The position numbers and the translations under genes are program-made. Of a DNA stretch of 64,000 bases, positions 37,732 through 48,797 are shown in pieces; positions within the stretch are counted from its first letter, which is position 1, and each line of letters begins with the position of its first letter. The DNA lies in assembly GCF_051622035.1 (NCBI RefSeq), contig NC_135364.1:24111001-24175000 (forward strand), written 5' to 3'. The notes beneath the pieces were generated by a model, which was not told the DNA's origin, did no database searches, and saw only the letters and a list, made by a program, of their open reading frames with translations. The stretch comes from Arctopsyche grandis. Lineage: Eukaryota > Arthropoda > Insecta > Trichoptera > Hydropsychidae.

Positions 37732-40657
37732 TTAATTTTTAAATAGTTCAATTGGAGCAATTAGCAAATTGAAATGGGACCGTGAACTTGAGATGGATTT
37801 ACGCCTTTTCCACTCATTTTCATTGGGTTTGTATTCTAATACCAATGACGATTCATAGCCTCCTGAAAATAAAACGATACCATATGAATTAAATTAGCAG
37901 GATATAATAAAAAAAAATAATGATACAACTCTCGCCATTTCACTCACCGACGCAAATGATTTTTCCATTGAAAGCAATTCCACTGTGTCTCACCATTGGT
38001 TCAGAAAGACTCTTCACCCATGTCCAGGCCTGTGATTTGATGTCAAATCGTTCCACAGAACTAAGATGTGATACTCCATCATAGCCGCCAATAGCGTAGA
38101 TGTAGTTTTTTACGACGACAGCCTATATGTTATAGTCAATTTTATTTTATCAACTAAATTTATAGAATTGAGTTACTTATTAGAAACTATCAATACTATT
38201 GTAACATGGGAACGGGGGAGAAGAGCATCCGCTGGCTAAGTGCATTTGGGGGTGGACAATAGGGACCCCCGGATTAGGCCGAACGGTACTCGGTAAGTAC
38301 CTGTTAGAATCATAAGAATCTGGACGAGAGCGTGAGACTGTAAAACTATACGTGCCTAGACAATGGATAAATAAATGGATCAGGGAAGCTGTAGTGAGCA
38401 ATTTGCCCTTTAAAAGGAGGTACACTTGGTACATCGATTATTCTGGAGCGAGCGCTGGCTGCGTGTGGACCCCCTGAATCATTTAATAAATGCTGTGAAG
38501 CGACTTTGGCCTTTAATTTGGATCCTCAACTCACCCCTACGCTACACTATAAAAAAATTTAATAACAATAATAAAATAAATTACGGAAAATGAGCTTCTC
38601 CACTCTGCCATTGACGGACAACTTGTCCATTTGTTTTGTTTCACATTATATATTTCCATTGTGTTTAAACGATGGCTATCGATACCTCCTATGACATAGA
38701 TATTTTCTCCGATTACTACTGTTTGATGATAAAAGCGCTGGGTCAACATCGGAGCTACATAAGTCCAAGTGTTGGTAGATAAATCATATCTGAAATAACA
38801 TTCCGTTGATTTATTTCCAAAAATACTTTACTCCGAACAAGTTTGATGATGAAAGTGACCAATTTATATCATTTTGAATATACGCTAACCTTTCTACAGA
38901 GTCTAGCCTGTTCAAATCATTAGTACGACGCCCTCCAATCGCGAATATATGGCCATCGATCACGGCAATTGCGAAAGATTCGCGTTCTTGAAGCATCGGT
39001 TGTAATTCTGTCGTCTGCTTGGTGCTAAGATCAAAACACAACACCTGTTGATGGCACATGCCAAGTTGAACATCAATGAAATTAATATTATTAATGGAAT
39101 CTACAGCATGTATAATATAATACCTTGTTTGTGGTTGTCTTATTTATATTACCACCGATCGTAATAAGTTTGTTTTCCAATACAACAGCTTTATACCAAC
39201 GATTTTTATTGTTCAAATTGTAAAAGGTAGTCCATTCGTCAGTGTTAGCATTGTAAGTTTCAATTTCGCCAGAGCTCTAAATTCCCCACAAAATATATAT
39301 ATTGTTTAAACAATCTTACCAATTTCAATGTTACAATTTAATTTAATTTCAATGTCAATTATACGAAGCTTACTTCGGATTCTCCTCCGACAATTACCAA
39401 AGTTTGTGCAGCGTATTTTCGGGGTCTTGAATTCACGATAGATAAATACGATCTCTTCTCAGGGTTAATATAGAATTCTAACATATCCCATAATTGACTT
39501 AAATCTATGGAATCATAACAGATTGGTTTTACTTCATTTAGAAAGAACTAGAAATTATTATCAAAAACCAATTAGTAAATTCATCATTGATTATAAGTTG
39601 ATAATATTAAAACTGAATACCGTGGCAGATAGCAGTGGCAGTCTGACGTAATGCAACATAGTATTTAAATGCTTCTTCCGAGATTCAAAGTCTTTAAGCA
39701 CCCAAACCTCCAGCCCCTTAAATACTTGTTCTTCGTTTGTTACTTTTAAATCATCCGACTGTAGCAATTCACCCAGTAGATCAGAGCTCATGTTGAGAAA
39801 TTCATCTCTCTGAATTATCTGAATGATAGATGTAAAATCAGCTGTTATTTTTCCAAAAAAATTTGGCACCTTTGTTTTAGAGGATACAGAATAAGCAAAA
39901 GAAAAAAATCTTTACTCTAAAAGGGTGCTTTTTTTATCAAGTTTTTTGTCTTGTGAAGATGAACAATTGCTCCCATTTATGCTTAATTTTTCAATTTTTA
40001 ATGTTTATTCTGTATTCCAAAAACTACCTCTAAATAATTGTTCAAAATGAATTTTTTTGTTTTCTCAAGCAATTGTACGTTTCCTTGCTCTCTTGCATAC
40101 TCTTCGATGAAAAGGAAATTATCACTGTCTATAAATTTCTCAAGATAAGACAAACAATATTTTTCGAGATCAGACGCTTTAATCAATTTAGAGAATTTAA
40201 TCAAGTTCACTACTTGATGTTTTTCTATACCTGAAAATATATATTTTTAATTAGTGGCATTATTTCATCAAACAAAAATATACATATTATGTAAATAGAT
40301 ATAAATATTTATTTTTACTAATATTTCCGTTATAGAAATATTCTATAGTCTTCTTAAGAGCGAAAATATTAAGTGTATCTTCCAAAACAACTTCATTAGT
40401 AGCATCGTTTATTTTATTCTTAAAATATTTGCTATTAGAAATTAAGATCAACTTGTGAACTGGAAGTCTGAAAAGGATAACAATTAGCATTGATTAAAAA
40501 TTTCTTCTCATGTACTATGTATGCAACTTCTCAAATATTACCTGTTAGCGCCAATTACCAAATCTAAATCACACAACACATTTTCTTTATAAAAATCATA
40601 CATCCGTCCTAAAATAGTCACAGAATGTTCACTTCGAATCTTGTTGAATTTGGCCAT
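37732..40657 (-). CDS. BTB-BACK-Kelch protein (KLHL family)
   Basis: Ten exons on the minus strand, in order: 40657-40542, 40467-40319, 40230-40028, 39869-39621, 39547-39374, 39276-39124, 39044-38890, 38789-38585, 38122-37948, 37862-37732. The total is 1710 nt, 569 residues, stop TAA, with all junctions GT-AG and phase-consistent. The BTB domain is at about residues 15-115 (CDLDLVIG, PVHKLILISNSKYFK), BACK at about 120-240 (EEYAREQGNVQLLE, EVWVLKD). Six kelch blades carry the double-Gly motifs VGGESE, IGGNIN, IGGRRT, IGGIDS, IGGYDG and VGGYES. Such proteins usually are Cullin-3 ubiquitin-ligase substrate adaptors (BTB binds Cul3, kelch propeller binds the substrate). The substrate is unknown, and the exact orthologue (KLHL2/3, KLHL10 or other) cannot be named. 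Blades are shorter and less conserved than in kelch/KLHL2, suggesting a fast-evolving member. A solo LTR sits in the intron before the ninth exon. Confidence 0.9.
38200..38546 (+). mobile_element. solo LTR, family B, in a Kelch-gene intron
   Basis: 347 bp, TGTAACATGGG to CCTACGCTACA, with exact duplication CTAT (38196-38199 and 38547-38550). It is antisense to the gene and does not touch splice sites. The same family is at 37005, 52203 (minus) and 61817. Confidence 0.88.
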
Positions 40658-41175
40658 TGTTCGATTGTATACTATTCAGATATTCAAGCTTGTAAACTAT
40701 ATATAGATAGCTTATCAGCTCGTCTTGAGGCAATGGACGTCGATAGAAGTACGAAGGTGAGAAGGGGGTCTTGGATATTTGGCAGAAGTGTTTGTTCCAA
40801 GACTTAATTGGTTCACAAAGGCGACTAGAACTCTATATTTAGTCTACACACTACATATAGGTATACAATCGTAACTTTAGATACTTGAATGAGTTTCCCT
40901 TATCTAAGATCGTACTGCGCATGCGCAACAGCTGCGCAAGAGCACCAATGAAAGTTATGAATGAAAGGAGTGGCTTTGATTTTGACAAACACCATAATAC
41001 ACCTAAATACGGCCATATATAAATCAATGGGACGATGTGATTTACCTTTGTACAGTGTACACAGGCCTGATGAGAGGGGATACCAGCCGATGCTAATAAC
41101 CAGGGCCCAGGTCATAGTTTATAATATTTAAATTATGGATAGTTTTCATGCCATAAAACGCCAAAACCAAAGGTT
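40658..41175. other. 5' flank of the Kelch gene
   Basis: Presumed promoter and 5' UTR of the minus-strand Kelch gene. No TATA element or repeat could be assigned with confidence. Confidence 0.4.
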
Positions 41176-41673
41176 TTACGCGCGCTTACTGATCTCGCGG
41201 TGGGAGATCCAGAGGGCGGATACGTCGTTCTTCTTCCAAGGGTCGGGTTATAGGGAAACGTGAACTAACCTTGGGATACAGTTTATATAGTCGGGGAGGT
41301 TCCTGACTGCAAATCGTCTTGTTGATAACAGCTTCCTCGTGGTCGGGAGCTGGCTCTGCGATTCGGGCCGGTCCACTCGCGTCTGATGTTTCTTCGGAAA
41401 TAGCGTGAGCAATACGAGGACGTTGGCTGGAACTCTTGGGAGGGAGGGGTGCTGCACTCGACCTCACAGCGGTTCTTCAGCAAGATGGCGGATCTCTGAG
41501 CCCCGTCTCCCCGTGGAGACGTGCACAGGAGAGATCCTTTCTCGGCGATGGATGGCGGGTGAGAGGCTCGCTCTCGATGCGCGCGTGCCTATATGGCGCG
41601 CTTTTCTGTGTGGCCACTCGAAATAAAAGGCGAGTGTTGCCCTATGGGACTATGGGGAGAACGTCGCGTTACA
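41176..41673 (-). mobile_element. solo LTR, family A, end-truncated
   Basis: On the minus strand it starts TGTAACGCGACGTTC at 41673 and matches 2707-3230 up to GCGCGCGTAAAAC near 41176, then loses the final CAGTTCGTTACA. No clear target duplication because one end is gone. Confidence 0.8.
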
Positions 41674-41689
41674 AAATGTAGGCATATAG

Positions 41690-42314
41690 TACAACTGAAA
41701 TGATCTCATCAGTTCACTGCGACACATATCCAGGAAAGTCATTAACGCATGGCACACGCTCGCCTCGTCAAAAGGTCGACACGTGTTTCTATACACGTAT
41801 CTGGGAAACAAAGGAAGAACACACTGAACCCATAAAAACCACGAACTACGTCCAGGCGTATGAACCCATAAAACATAACTAGGGCAGCGCGAGTACCAAG
41901 AACAAAAGATGTGCACACGACACACTTCAACCCAAAACGTTTATAAAGCAACGCAGCAACCTCCACCGGCAGAGTGAGCCTCTAGAGTTCAACTAGATCA
42001 CATCTCCGAAGAAACCTCTTCGTACATACAATAACCATTGTACCAATTGAACGCAAATAAACGATCCTCTTTCAAACTACACAACACGTGTTTCGTTAGA
42101 CCGGGATACGGTCAACATACCTTCCCTGTCTTACACTGGTGACCCCTGTTTCTATAACTGGTGACCCTCTCACCTGTCTTACACTGATGACCGCCGACTA
42201 CTAAATTGGCGATCTTACACTGGTGACCCCCTCAACGAACGTCGCAACTTCGCAACAGCCAGCACTACCTGTCTTACACTGATGACCGCCGACTACTAAA
42301 TTGGCGATCTTACA
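41690..42314 (+). mobile_element. LTR and leader fragment of a gypsy-like element
   Basis: A TTTATAAAG box near 41940, GCAATAAACGATCC-like poly(A) words near 42054, then ACTGGTGACCCC repeated at about 42133 and 42218, the kind of primer-binding-site leader seen after many insect gypsy LTRs. A ~47-bp block (CTGTCTTACACTGATGACCG to GGCGATCTTAC) is present twice. No gag or pol follows; the LINE begins soon after. Confidence 0.45.
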
Positions 42315-42329
42315 AAAATATAAATAAAA

Positions 42330-42663
42330 TTGTCTTATGTATGTGTAACGAAAAAAAAATATAGAGTGGGTTCGTAGCTTCACTAAGACCCGGATTTTCT
42401 TTTGGCGGCTCTGAATTTGTACACAATTCAATTAGGTAAAAGAAACATTTTAAGTCATTTGAAAATAAAAACATGGTATAGGGGGTGATTGGAGTGAGAC
42501 GACTTTTTAATCGATGCGGTGCAAACGATCGAAAAGCGCCAGACAGACTGAACCACAGATTAACGACACGTGTATTGAATTGAAGTGTGTTCGTTGTCGC
42601 GTTCGGTCGTGTCGCCAAAGTGTGTTTTTGCTACTTCTTCATTGTTACTAAATAAAATATAAA
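42330..42663 (+). mobile_element. presumed 5' UTR of the two-ORF LINE
   Basis: Leader before ORF1 without long frames. The precise 5' end is unknown. TCTTATG at about 42335 also occurs right after the 3' tail (46289), so it may be a 7-bp target duplication, but so short a match could be chance. Confidence 0.4.
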
Positions 42664-43308
42664 ATGGCCAAGTACGTGCAAAGCGTCTCCAAAATATTAG
42701 AGAGTATGGTCCAAGTCCTCATGGACCCTGTCAATAGATTTAGCAAGGACCAAATGGCCAAATTGATGCCTTTCACCTCTGATATCTCGCAAACTGTAGG
42801 CGAAATGTCCTGTAATATTGCAATGCTGGAAGGAGAGCTGTCAGCTACCAAAATTTATATGTCTAAAGATACACCCACCACGATTGAATCGACATTGGAA
42901 CTTGTTAGTGAAATGGAAGAAAGAAAAAATAGAAAAAACAATGTTATCATATTTGACATTACTGAAACAGGTAATAATGACGACAATAATGTAATCGCAA
43001 ATTTATTGTCAAAAGCCGAGCTACCTAACCACAAATTCACCGCTCATAGAATCGGATTAAAACAAGGTACGAAGCCAAGGCCCCTAAAAGTTAAACTCGA
43101 TGTACAGCAAACAGCAATATCATTACTTAGAAAAGGACCCAAATTAGGAATTAAAATAAAAAATGACCTAACGTACATGCAAAGACTACATATAAACAAT
43201 TTGTGGATCGAAATGAATACCAGAAAAGACAAAGGTGAAAGTGACTTAATAATAAAATATTTTAATGGAGTGCCTAAAATAATAAATAAAAATAGTACAA
43301 AAAACTAA
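42664..43308 (+). CDS. LINE ORF1 protein
   Basis: A 214-residue protein with a helical N-terminal half (about 1-90, likely coiled coil) followed by an RRM-like segment starting RKNNVIIFDI (about 94) and continuing HRIGLKQGTKPRPLKVKL. This is the usual shape of ORF1p in CR1/L2/Jockey-group LINEs, a nucleic-acid-binding chaperone of the retrotransposition particle. I see no CCHC zinc knuckles. The last codons are ACA AAA AAC TAA, which form the heptamer A-AAA-AAC directly against the stop. The frame is intact with no premature stop. Confidence 0.82.
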   Translation: MAKYVQSVSKILESMVQVLMDPVNRFSKDQMAKLMPFTSDISQTVGEMSCNIAMLEGELSATKIYMSKDTPTTIESTLELVSEMEERKNRKNNVIIFDITETGNNDDNNVIANLLSKAELPNHKFTAHRIGLKQGTKPRPLKVKLDVQQTAISLLRKGPKLGIKIKNDLTYMQRLHINNLWIEMNTRKDKGESDLIIKYFNGVPKIINKNSTKN

Positions 43309-46133
43309 CAATATATTACCAAAATGTTCGAAGCATTATATCTAAAATACAATTCCTTAAAAATGCTATAGCTGCTTCCGCATATGACATCATATTATTA
43401 ACAGAAACGTGGCTAAACAACCTTATAAATGACTCCGAACTAAACTTTCATACATACAATATGTATAGATATGATAGAAACATAAACACCAGTACGAAGA
43501 CTCGAGGCGGTGGCGTGGCAATTCTTATTAAAAAAGTTCATTCATCATCTGTCATCATCAACACAAACAATTCCATCGAACAAATATTTATATCAACCCA
43601 AATTTTCAATGTAAAGTGCATATTCGGTTGTGTTTACATCCCTCCATCCTCTGACATTAGTGTATATAATAATTTTATAAATAATATTGAAACAATCAGA
43701 TTAAAATATCCTGATTCAAAATTCTTAATAACTGGTGATTTTAATCTACCAAATTTGGACTGGCAAAACCTTGAAATGAATGAAAATTCTCCAATTCATC
43801 AAGAAATTATAAATTTATCTTTAAATTTAGGTCTTAAACAATTTAATACTATTTCCAACTTGAATGATCGTGTCTTAGATTTAGTTTTTTCCAATTTCAA
43901 AAACACTAACGTTATGAAATCTCATGATGTTCTATCTCCAGTGGATGGCCATCATCCACCCCTAGATATTATTATTACTTTAAATAAATCTACTAATCTA
44001 CCTTTAATTCAGCAAAATATTTTTGATTTTCACAGAGCCGATTATAACGAAATCATGAACCAATTAAATGTCACTAATTGGTCGTTCTTAAACGATAACA
44101 TTAACTTTGAATCAAAAGTCATTATGCTGAATGAATTATTAATCTCTTGTATATACAACCATGTTCCTCAATATAAAAATAAGTTGCATTTTTTTCCAAA
44201 ATGGTTTAGTCCCGAATTAAAAAACCTAATACATAAAAAAAAAAGTGTGCACAAATTATTCAAAATTTATAACTCTACACACATATATATTGAATTCAAA
44301 AAACTAAGAGCTTTGTGTAAACTACATATATACAAATGTTTTAAACTTTATATTAAAAAAACAGAATCATTCATTGATTCAAATTCCAAATATTTTTGGT
44401 CATTTACTAAAGAATTAAACAACAATAAAACATATATACCAGAAAACATTCAACTTAACGGTAAATTTGTTGACAATACTAATGATTCAGTCAATCTTTT
44501 TGCTGATTTTTTCAAATCGATCTATGTCAAAAACAACAACAATAATTCTAATTATAGCATTGTAAATAATAATGTCCTGATTTCACCTTTACATTCTATA
44601 AATATATCTATTCAAAAATTAATTAACAAAATAAATGCCTTAGATATATCTAAATCTGCGGGTCCTGACAACATACCCCCAATTTTTATCAAGAATTGTG
44701 CCAATGTATTAACTTATCCTCTTTTTAATCTCTTTAATCAATCTATTTCCACTGGTATATTTCCCAATTCTTGGAAGTCTGGCTATTTAATGCCTCTCCA
44801 TAAAAATGGGGATAAACATAATGTAATGAACTATAGAGCCATCTGTCAACTATCAACTATTCCAAAACTTTTTGAAAGTTTAGTATTAGACGAATTTATT
44901 CCTTTCATTAATAACATTATTATTCCACAACAACATGGTTTTACTTCTGGTAGATCTACCTTATCCAATTTATTATTATATGAAAATTTTATTTCTAGTG
45001 CCTTATCTGTTAAATTGCAAGTTGACTCAATTTACACTGATTTCAGTAAAGCATTTGACAAAGTTGATATTGAGATTTTATTATATAAACTAAACAGTAT
45101 CGGAATCAGCGGTGTATTACTAAACTGGTTTCGGAGCTATTTGTCCAATAGATCATTATTAGTTAAAATCGGCCATTCTAAATCTTACTCCTTTAATCCA
45201 ACTAGTGGCGTTCCCCAAGGATCTCACATGGGACCAGTCCTATTCAATATTTTTATAAATGATATTATAAATATATTTAATGATGTTAAAGTGCTCTTAT
45301 TTGCAGACGATTTAAAAATATTTAAATGTATAAAAGACACTAACGATTGTGCTACTTTACAAACTAATTTAAACTCATTAAACGATTGGTGTTCTTTTAA
45401 TAAATTATATTTAAACATTAAGAAGTGTTCTGTTGTCAGGTTCAGTAGGTCAAATAACAAAATTATTTATAATTATCATATAAATAATGAATCATTACCA
45501 TCATCATCGCTAATTAAAGATCTAGGAGTTATTTTTGACGACAAATTAACTTTTAATTCTCATATAAATTTTATCACAAAAAATGCCATCAAAACACTTG
45601 GTTTCTTAATAAGAAATAGTACTCACTTCAAAAATGTAAATACGATTAAAATTTTATACACCACTCTGGTTAGAAACCAATTAGAGTACAATTCTACCAT
45701 TTGGTCTCCTTATTTAATGAAACAAATTAACATAATAGAGTCAGTGCAAATAAAGTTCACTAGATTCATCAAATTTAAATTTTTTAAAAGTCATAATCAC
45801 TATGTCAGTAACGTTATTATTTATAGGAAACTTAATTTGCTAAAATTATATGACAGAAGGAAAATTAACGATATTTCAGTTCTGTGTGGTCTTCTTAATG
45901 GCACTATTAAATGCTCTGACTTGGTGAGTTTAGTGTGCTTCCATGTGCCGGGTAGATCAATTAGATGTAACCATCTTTTTGATATGCCCAGGTTTACCAC
46001 TAATTACTCATTGAACTCAGCTATGTTGAGACTGCACAGAGTTGGAAACGAATTATCCATGGTCGATTTATTCATTGTTAGTAAATATAACATGAAATTT
46101 ATTTTATTTAAATATTTTTTTAATATAATGTAA
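43296..46133 (+). CDS. LINE ORF2: endonuclease and reverse transcriptase
   Basis: Open for 945 codons without a stop. Frame start is at 43296; the first ATG is only at 43461. The APE-type endonuclease begins with YYQNVRSI (43314-43337), has the catalytic-Glu motif TETW (43401-43412), TRGGGVAILIKK, GDFNLPNLDW and DGHHPPLDI. The reverse transcriptase has SAGPDNIPP (about 44655), SKAFDKVD, GVPQGSHMGPVLF and the catalytic FADD at 45300-45311. The C-terminal segment continues to ...YFFNIM. No RNase H domain is seen. The protein nicks DNA and copies the element RNA by target-primed reverse transcription. Because the QN and TETW endonuclease motifs lie before the first ATG, translation must enter from upstream, probably through the frameshift site at 43299. 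Placement in the CR1/Jockey group is clear; the exact clade is not. Confidence 0.88.
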   Translation, partial: YKKLTIYYQNVRSIISKIQFLKNAIAASAYDIILLTETWLNNLINDSELNFHTYNMYRYDRNINTSTKTRGGGVAILIKKVHSSSVIINTNNSIEQIFISTQIFNVKCIFGCVYIPPSSDISVYNNFINNIETIRLKYPDSKFLITGDFNLPNLDWQNLEMNENSPIHQEIINLSLNLGLKQFNTISNLNDRVLDLVFSNFKNTNVMKSHDVLSPVDGHHPPLDIIITLNKSTNLPLIQQNIFDFHRADYNEIMNQLNVTNWSFLNDNINFESKVIMLNELLISCIYNHVPQYKNKLHFFPKWFSPELKNLIHKKKSVHKLFKIYNSTHIYIEFKKLRALCKLHIYKCFKLYIKKTESFIDSNSKYFWSFTKELNNNKTYIPENIQLNGKFVDNTNDSVNLFADFFKSIYVKNNNNNSNYSIVNNNVLISPLHSINISIQKLINKINALDISKSAGPDNIPPIFIKNCANVLTYPLFNLFNQSISTGIFPNSWKSGYLMPLHKNGDKHNVMNYRAICQLSTIPKLFESLVLDEFIPFINNIIIPQQHGFTSGRSTLSNLLLYENFISSALSVKLQVDSIYTDFSKAFDKVDIEILLYKLNSIGISGVLLNWFRSYLSNRSLLVKIGHSKSYSFNPTSGVPQGSHMGPVLFNIFINDIINIFNDVKVLLFADDLKIFKCIKDTNDCATLQTNLNSLNDWCSFNKLYLNIKKCSVVRFSRSNNKIIYNYHINNESLPSSSLIKDLGVIFDDKLTFNSHINFITKNAIKTLGFLIRNSTHFKNVNTIKILYTTLVRNQLEYNSTIWSPYLMKQINIIESVQIKFTRFIKFKFFKSHNHYVSNVIIYRKLNLLKLYDRRKINDISVLCGLLNGTIKCSDLVSLVCFHVPGRSIRCNHLFDMPRFTTNYSLNSAMLRLHRVGNELSMVDLFIVSKYNMKFILFKYFFNIM
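43299..43305 (+). promoter_or_regulatory. candidate -1 ribosomal frameshift heptamer
   Basis: AAAAAAC is read in the ORF1 frame as A-AAA-AAC, the canonical X-XXY-YYZ slippery pattern, with TAA next at 43306. The -1 frame from here is the ORF2 frame, which opens only three codons earlier, after a TAG at 43293. No strong downstream stem is obvious: a 6-bp GAAGCA/TGCTTC pair starts about 25 nt away, further than usual. Confidence 0.6.
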
Positions 46134-46286
46134 TTTATTTTGTAGTATATGAATGTATGTGTATTTTTCTTTTATATTTCATTTTAATTTTTTTTCTTTT
46201 TCTTTCTCTATTTCCAACATGTAAAATGGTCAATTTTTTCTTGACCGTAAAATAAAATAAAATAAAATAAAATAAAAAGTATCTTA
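46134..46286 (+). mobile_element. 3' UTR and TAAAA tail of the LINE
   Basis: AT-rich 3' UTR containing TTTTTTCTTGACCGTAAAAT, ending in a run of TAAAA units at about 46250-46281. Microsatellite tails of this kind replace poly(A) in CR1/L2-type LINEs. Confidence 0.7.
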
Positions 46287-46350
46287 TGCGTGCGCACTGC
46301 TCGCACTTACACTAAGCGAAATCTACCCGAAGTCCCAACATACCTACTCT

Positions 46351-46643
46351 GGGTTTGGTGCATCCGCTCTAAAATCGCCAGACAAACGAACGCAGATAAA
46401 CAGAACGGCAGCTCTAAACGTAATTCGGAACTTATCGAATCTTGCCTTATTAAACTCGCCTGAAAGATCCAACTCAATTCTAATAATTACCATTTTAATA
46501 ATTGCATCTGTGCACATTGAAAGGTTACTCGTCATCTGATGTGCAATTTTTCATTCGTGAAGTCGAGAATTGCGTTTAAAGCTGCCGTTCTGTTAATCTG
46601 TCGTTCGTTTATCTGGCGATTTTAGAGAGGATGCACCAAACCC
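46351..46643. mobile_element. MITE with ~70-bp terminal inverted repeats
   Basis: Starts GGGTTTGGTGCATCCGCTCT and ends with the near-complement AGAGAGGATGCACCAAACCC. The arms are complementary for about 70 bp with few mismatches (ATCGCCAGACAAACGAACG; AGAACGGCAGCT). No target duplication was recognised. Non-coding. Confidence 0.75.
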
Positions 46644-46691
46644 ATAAGAAACAACACATTTAAAAATAAATTTCAGAAGCTAATTTCAAAT

Positions 46692-47692
46692 TGTAACGCG
46701 ACGTTCTCCCGAGTGTCTCTTCAGTTGGTGGCGGTAGTAATCTTTAGGGTGCCACCAGTTACTTAACCGCGCCAACACCATACCCCTCTCGGGCAGTATC
46801 GAGAGCAGCTCTCTCTACAGCCAGCCATCATCCGGGAAGGACCTCCCCATCCGGCATCTCCGCCGAGCGTCTTCAGAGACGCCCAGAGATCGCCATCTTG
46901 TGTCCACACGAGGCAGTACGGAGTTTGTCTCCTGCCTCCACCTCCCGCTGCTGTGACCTGACCAGCGGTGCTTAAACGAGGAGACGACCGCAGAGCCCGC
47001 TTCCCGAGCACGAGGAAGCTGTTATCAACGAAGACGACTTGCAGTGAGGAACCTCCCCGACTATATACATATATTTATATTATGCTGGCATATATCGGAC
47101 TTAACGTCCGAGCTATGCCAGCAGCATAGCTCGGACGTTAAGCTTCTGCTTACCGTCAAGAAGGTGCCGGGTTCTATCCCTGAATGAAAATGAATTTTTC
47201 AGAGTATGCTGTTGGTCAGACCTGGATTTGTGACTCCAGGTTGATCGTTTCCTATCAGAGTTTGCCAATTTTCTCTGATTTTCATTGTTGAAACGGTTCC
47301 CGGAAAAAAAAAAATTGGCTAAAAATCCTTCCTACCTACTATGTCACCACTATTTGAAATTTGATGGATGTACAATAAAAATTTATGTACAATTCATAGA
47401 TGTCTCGTTAATTTGCGAGTTTTTTCAGTGTCTCGCAATTCAACGACTTATAATAAAAAAAATGCTGCATTTGTATTTGTAATTGGCCAGGAAGGCGCAT
47501 TGGGATTTACCTGTAAGGCCTTCCTGGTATATATGTAAAATAAAAATAAAAATAAAAATAAAATATATATATAACTATCCCAAGGTTAGTCCACGTTTCT
47601 ACATAACCCGACCCTTGGAAGAATAACGGAGTAAACGCCCTCTGCACTTCCACCGCGAGATCAGATAAAAGCGCGTAAATCCGTTCGTTACA
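46692..47692 (+). mobile_element. solo LTR, family A, split by a SINE
   Basis: TGTAACGCGACGTTC to CCGTTCGTTACA with an exact AAAT duplication (46688-46691 and 47693-47696). Removing the SINE at about 47082-47570 leaves roughly 500 bp, the family length. The middle has diverged more than in the other copies. Confidence 0.85.
47118..47562 (+). mobile_element. SINE inside the solo LTR, with inverted head piece
   Basis: Head with TAGCTCGGACGTTAAGC and the box B word GGTTCTATCCC, body, 3' hairpin CCAGGAAGGC/GCCTTCCTGG and AAAAT tail. Just before it (47099-47118) an inverted copy of about 20 bases of the head forms a hairpin with 47124-47143. Confidence 0.8.
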
Positions 47693-47696
47693 AAAT

Positions 47697-48600
47697 TCAA
47701 TATATGTATCAACCTACCTGCTGTCAAAAAAAAATCATCCATCCTGCCTGCTGTCAAAAAAAAATCATCCTACCTGCTGTCACAAATCTTCTGTATTTAA
47801 TGTATTTAATGCATCCGTTTCTTATTCATTGACACATGTATGCAATATGCATATAAATAATATGAACTCATCGGGGGTAAAATTTGCAGATGTGTACCAT
47901 TTGCTTCTTGCTCACGTCTGGAAAACATCACGACCGTCGACGATTTCCTCGTCGGTTTTTCCTTTTTTTTAGGGGTAGGAGGTAAAAGAGGAATACCGCA
48001 GTAAAAGTGCAGAGGCATTCGCGTAGAGTGCGTCCGTGTGGCAGATAACGACAGCCTCTTGGGGCGATAAACGCGCTACAAAGTTATCTTCATATCCGGT
48101 TCCGCTGCGCACTTGCGACACTTTGTGCACGCCTCCAAGAAGCTCACCGGTCTTGAAAGCTCCGAGAGAACTAAATCTTGAGAACCAAGCACCTGCGAAA
48201 AGCTTGCAAAGCAGGCGCGGATTAGGCAACTGGCTACACGGGCGTGTGCGCTCACACGTTTAAAAGCCCCCTCGACAATTACACAGACGACAATTTTCTT
48301 CATCATATATGTATCTAAATTTTATGCACGTGCATCAGCTCAAAGTACACGGATCAACTCACAAAAAAGTTTTTTTTAAATTAAACTTTTGTGGTTATGT
48401 ACGCATGCTCGCTACAACGCGTCCCGAAGGTAACAAACTGTTTTAGGTTATAATATTCAAAATGGCGTCTCAAACATTTTATTTGCCTTGAGGGCCAAGT
48501 TGAGCCAATTTAATTGGGATTTAATTGCAGACCTTAACCATGACAAACTCAAGTAGCACTGGTCCTTAAATATTTCCCCAAAATACAATACCCTAACTTA
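47697..48600. repeat. intergenic DNA with a short tandem repeat
   Basis: CCTGCTGTCAAAAAAAAATC recurs with about 30-bp period at 47717-47785 (three partial copies). The rest, including a GC-richer block at 48020-48270, is unique and not recognisably coding. Confidence 0.45.
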
Positions 48601-48719
<119 letters not shown>

Positions 48720-48797
48720 CGCTATTCTGTGTGTCTGTGTGTCTGCGATAACGCTCCCTGTACTATAATAGTCATTTCGATTCGACGACATCACATT

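Noticed and set aside
42500-42560. Similarity of the LINE leader (GCGCCAGACAGACTGAACC) to the MITE arm at 46375
   Set aside because: The match is patchy, with several gaps, and may be chance; not enough to claim shared origin.
43044-43232. Minus-strand frames inside the LINE
   Set aside because: Shadows of ORF1 and ORF2.
42335-46296. TCTTATG as the LINE target-site duplication
   Set aside because: 7 bp matches on both sides but the element's true 5' end is unknown and the context is AT-rich; kept only as a possibility.
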